Origin: an uncultured Coriobacteriaceae bacterium
Lineage (GTDB): Bacteria > Actinomycetota > Coriobacteriia > Coriobacteriales > QAMH01
Direction: 5' to 3'
Assembly (NCBI GenBank): GCA_902796975.1
Contig: CADBRF010000293.1
Coordinates: 1 to 22,212, forward strand
DNA length: 22,212 bases
Below the pieces are notes generated by a model. The model was not told the DNA's origin. It saw only the letters and a list, made by a program, of their open reading frames with translations, and did not search any database. Below are positions 20,369-22,212 of this stretch, piece after piece (position 1 is the first letter of the stretch; each line of letters starts with the position of its first letter). Position numbers and translations under genes: made by a program.

Positions 20369-22212
20369 ATGCTGTCACGATCGGAAATACGCGAACGCGC
20401 CATGAGCAACGCCTATAGCAGGGGCCTTGGTATAGCCCGCGAGGAAGGGTCCGTGTTCGACCGCGGCAAGTTCAAATCCGACAAGACCACCCTTCTCAAA
20501 GCGCAGGTCAAAAGCGCGAGCGGCAATGGCTCGTACAAGGCAACGCTCGAGCTCAACCGGTCTGAGACTATGATCTCCTCCTACACTTGCACTTGCGCGG
20601 CCTATGAGGACTATGGCATCTACGGCATGTGCAAGCACTGTGTTGCCCTCGCGCTTGCCTATCGCGAAGACGCCTCCTCCTTTGCAGAGCTGGAAGAAGC
20701 TGAAGACAAACCCACCCCTGCCAGCGGAAACGCGGTGGACGCAGGCACGCAAACCTCGGCAGAGCAAGAGCAGGTGGTATCTCCACAGCGAACCTCGCCC
20801 CTTCTCGCTGATTATCTCGACAACGCAACCAAAGCTCTGGTCAGCGCTCGCACTCAGCCTGTTTCGCTTGGCCTCGTGCTCCGCGCGGGGAGTAGCCGGT
20901 GGGAAGCGGAGTTCACGCTTCAGGGGGCAAAGCGGGCATATGTCCTCAGCGATATCGATGCGTTCGTACTTCGGATGGAGAATGCCGAGGTCTATTCCTA
21001 TGGCAAGCAGCTCGTTCTCACGCATGTGCCTGAGGCCTTCGATGCCCGCTCGCAGCGGGTGATCAAGCTCCTTCAGCGCATCACCGCCAAGGCGCGTACG
21101 CAAGATTCCAGTTGGCGCAGCTCTCGCTCTGGGGCGCGACGCTCTGTTTCTCTCAGCGCTGCCGAGGCAATCGAGCTTCTCGACCTCTACCGTGACACCA
21201 GTTTCCAACTGCTCGGCATCTACGCGCAACGCGGTGCCACGGGCATCACCTGCCACGTCGTGGAGGGTAACCCTCAGGTTTCGGTAAGTCTCGTGCGCAA
21301 GGAGCAGGAACGCGGCTATCAGCTCGCGTGCAAGGGGCTGGAGGACATGTTCTTCATCTCCTCCGAAGACCGCCTCTATCTCTGGGCATCCGGCGGTGTC
21401 TTCTACCGCTGCACCCCCGAGTTCTCCCAATGTTCGAATTTTCTCGAGATCATCGCCGACCCGAGTCGTCCTCAGTTCGTGAGCGACGATGACATGCCAC
21501 GTCTGTGCACGAGTGTCCTGAGCAAGATCGCGCAGCCCCTGGGCATTGAGGTCCCCGAGAAGTGGCGCGACGTGCAAGTCCAGCCCTGCCTGCTCCAGTT
21601 CTATTTCGACCGCGTTCTGGGTTCGCTTGTTTGCAATGCCAAAGCAGTCTATGGAGAGCGCACCTACAGCGCTTCCGTCATGCCCGAGGACTTTATTGCC
21701 AACCCCTTGCGTGATATCGATGTGGAGCGCAAGGCAGTTGAACTTGCAGACAGTTACTTCGACGAGCACCGCCCGGATGGTACCTTCGCGCTCGATGCAA
21801 ACGATGAGCGCGCTGTTGCCCGTCTCATCTTCGAGGGGCTTTCCGAGTTTCGCGAGCTTGGCGATGTGTTCACTACCCGCACCTTCGACGGTCTGCGCAG
21901 CCCCGATACGCCAAGCGTGCAGTTCAGCGTCCGTCTCAAGGGCGGTCTCGTGAACCTGTCCATGGAGACTGGGGACTTCCCGCCTGAGGAGATGCGCGCC
22001 ATTCTCGAGAGCTATCACGAGAAGAAGAGCTACCACCGTCTCAAGGATGGCACCCTCGTTGATCTGCGCAATGCCCAGCTCGATATAGCGAGCTCGGTTG
22101 CCGCCGACCTCGACCTCTCCAATCGCGACTTCGCCCGCGGGCTTGTCACCCTGCCCGGCTATCGCGCCTTCTACCTCGACAGTCTGATTGACGATGCCGA
22201 CAAAGATGATTC
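20369..22212 (+). CDS. SWIM zinc-finger protein, probable SNF2-family helicase (3' end outside window)
   Basis: The open frame from the ATG at 20369 runs 614 codons without a stop to the end of the window. An N-terminal SWIM zinc site is complete: C74-x-C76-x11-C88-x-H90, in TCTCAAYEDY..MCKHCVALAL, a motif for DNA or protein binding. A Ser/Glu/Thr-rich linker (about 105-145) follows, then a long alpha/beta region (150-614) resembling the helicase-associated part found ahead of the ATPase core in bacterial SWIM-SNF2 proteins. The SNF2 Walker motifs would come after the window edge and are not seen, so the helicase call is inference. The Shine-Dalgarno is only a GGGGG run 6 bases upstream. A long antisense frame in the same region is a coding shadow. 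Confidence 0.8.
   Translation, partial: MLSRSEIRERAMSNAYSRGLGIAREEGSVFDRGKFKSDKTTLLKAQVKSASGNGSYKATLELNRSETMISSYTCTCAAYEDYGIYGMCKHCVALALAYREDASSFAELEEAEDKPTPASGNAVDAGTQTSAEQEQVVSPQRTSPLLADYLDNATKALVSARTQPVSLGLVLRAGSSRWEAEFTLQGAKRAYVLSDIDAFVLRMENAEVYSYGKQLVLTHVPEAFDARSQRVIKLLQRITAKARTQDSSWRSSRSGARRSVSLSAAEAIELLDLYRDTSFQLLGIYAQRGATGITCHVVEGNPQVSVSLVRKEQERGYQLACKGLEDMFFISSEDRLYLWASGGVFYRCTPEFSQCSNFLEIIADPSRPQFVSDDDMPRLCTSVLSKIAQPLGIEVPEKWRDVQVQPCLLQFYFDRVLGSLVCNAKAVYGERTYSASVMPEDFIANPLRDIDVERKAVELADSYFDEHRPDGTFALDANDERAVARLIFEGLSEFRELGDVFTTRTFDGLRSPDTPSVQFSVRLKGGLVNLSMETGDFPPEEMRAILESYHEKKSYHRLKDGTLVDLRNAQLDIASSVAADLDLSNRDFARGLVTLPGYRAFYLDSLIDDADKDD

Noticed and set aside
20375..22036. Antisense 553-codon open frame within the SWIM gene, and similar long antisense frames in purL and the transporter genes
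   Set aside because: They mirror genuine genes in a high-G+C sequence where stop codons are rare. They lack ribosome-binding sites and recognisable domains, while the plus strand has a clear SWIM motif.

Overview
The window reads as a chromosomal segment of a high-G+C, probably strictly anaerobic, monoderm bacterium. A Coriobacteriia lineage (Eggerthellaceae or relatives) fits best. The grounds are oxygen-independent cobalamin genes (cbiB, cbiP, cbiC, cbiK), Ser/Ala-rich linkers after lipoprotein signal peptides, a radical-SAM/SPASM enzyme and a single-chain PurL of about 1250 residues. This placement is inference from gene content, not from a marker gene.

Region 1 (1-4324) is the end of a plus-strand cobalamin biosynthesis operon: cbiB (5' end outside the window), a CobD-type L-threonine-phosphate decarboxylase, cbiP, cobO/btuR and cbiC. 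Together they amidate the corrin ring, make and attach the aminopropanol arm, adenosylate cobalt and rearrange precorrin-8. Region 2 (4325-5685) looks like an accessory insertion. It holds a divergent second copy of the last 70 bases of cbiC, a perfect 36-bp palindrome over a promoter, an AbrB-type antitoxin with an overlapping RelE/ParE-type toxin, and a small nitroreductase.

Region 3 (5686-11752) is the most distinctive part. A cobalamin riboswitch precedes an exported (Tat plus lipobox) CbiK-family protein. A strong intrinsic terminator follows, then a membrane-anchored surface protein with two NEAT-like repeats, and then a BtuF-BtuC-BtuD type ABC importer whose ATPase carries an extra C-terminal domain. 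Read as a unit, this suggests a B12-repressed cell-surface system that captures and imports a corrinoid or another tetrapyrrole or its metal, rather than a biosynthetic cluster.

Region 4 (11764-14731) holds two minus-strand genes: a stand-alone hydantoinase/oxoprolinase-family (HyuA-like) protein and a xylose-isomerase-like TIM-barrel protein. Region 5 (14944-22212) is plus-strand: an orphan radical-SAM/SPASM protein, purL, a strong terminator, an extended -10 promoter, and the N-terminal 614 residues of a SWIM-domain protein that is probably a bacterial SNF2 helicase and runs off the window. No tRNA, rRNA, CRISPR array, transposase or integrase was seen.
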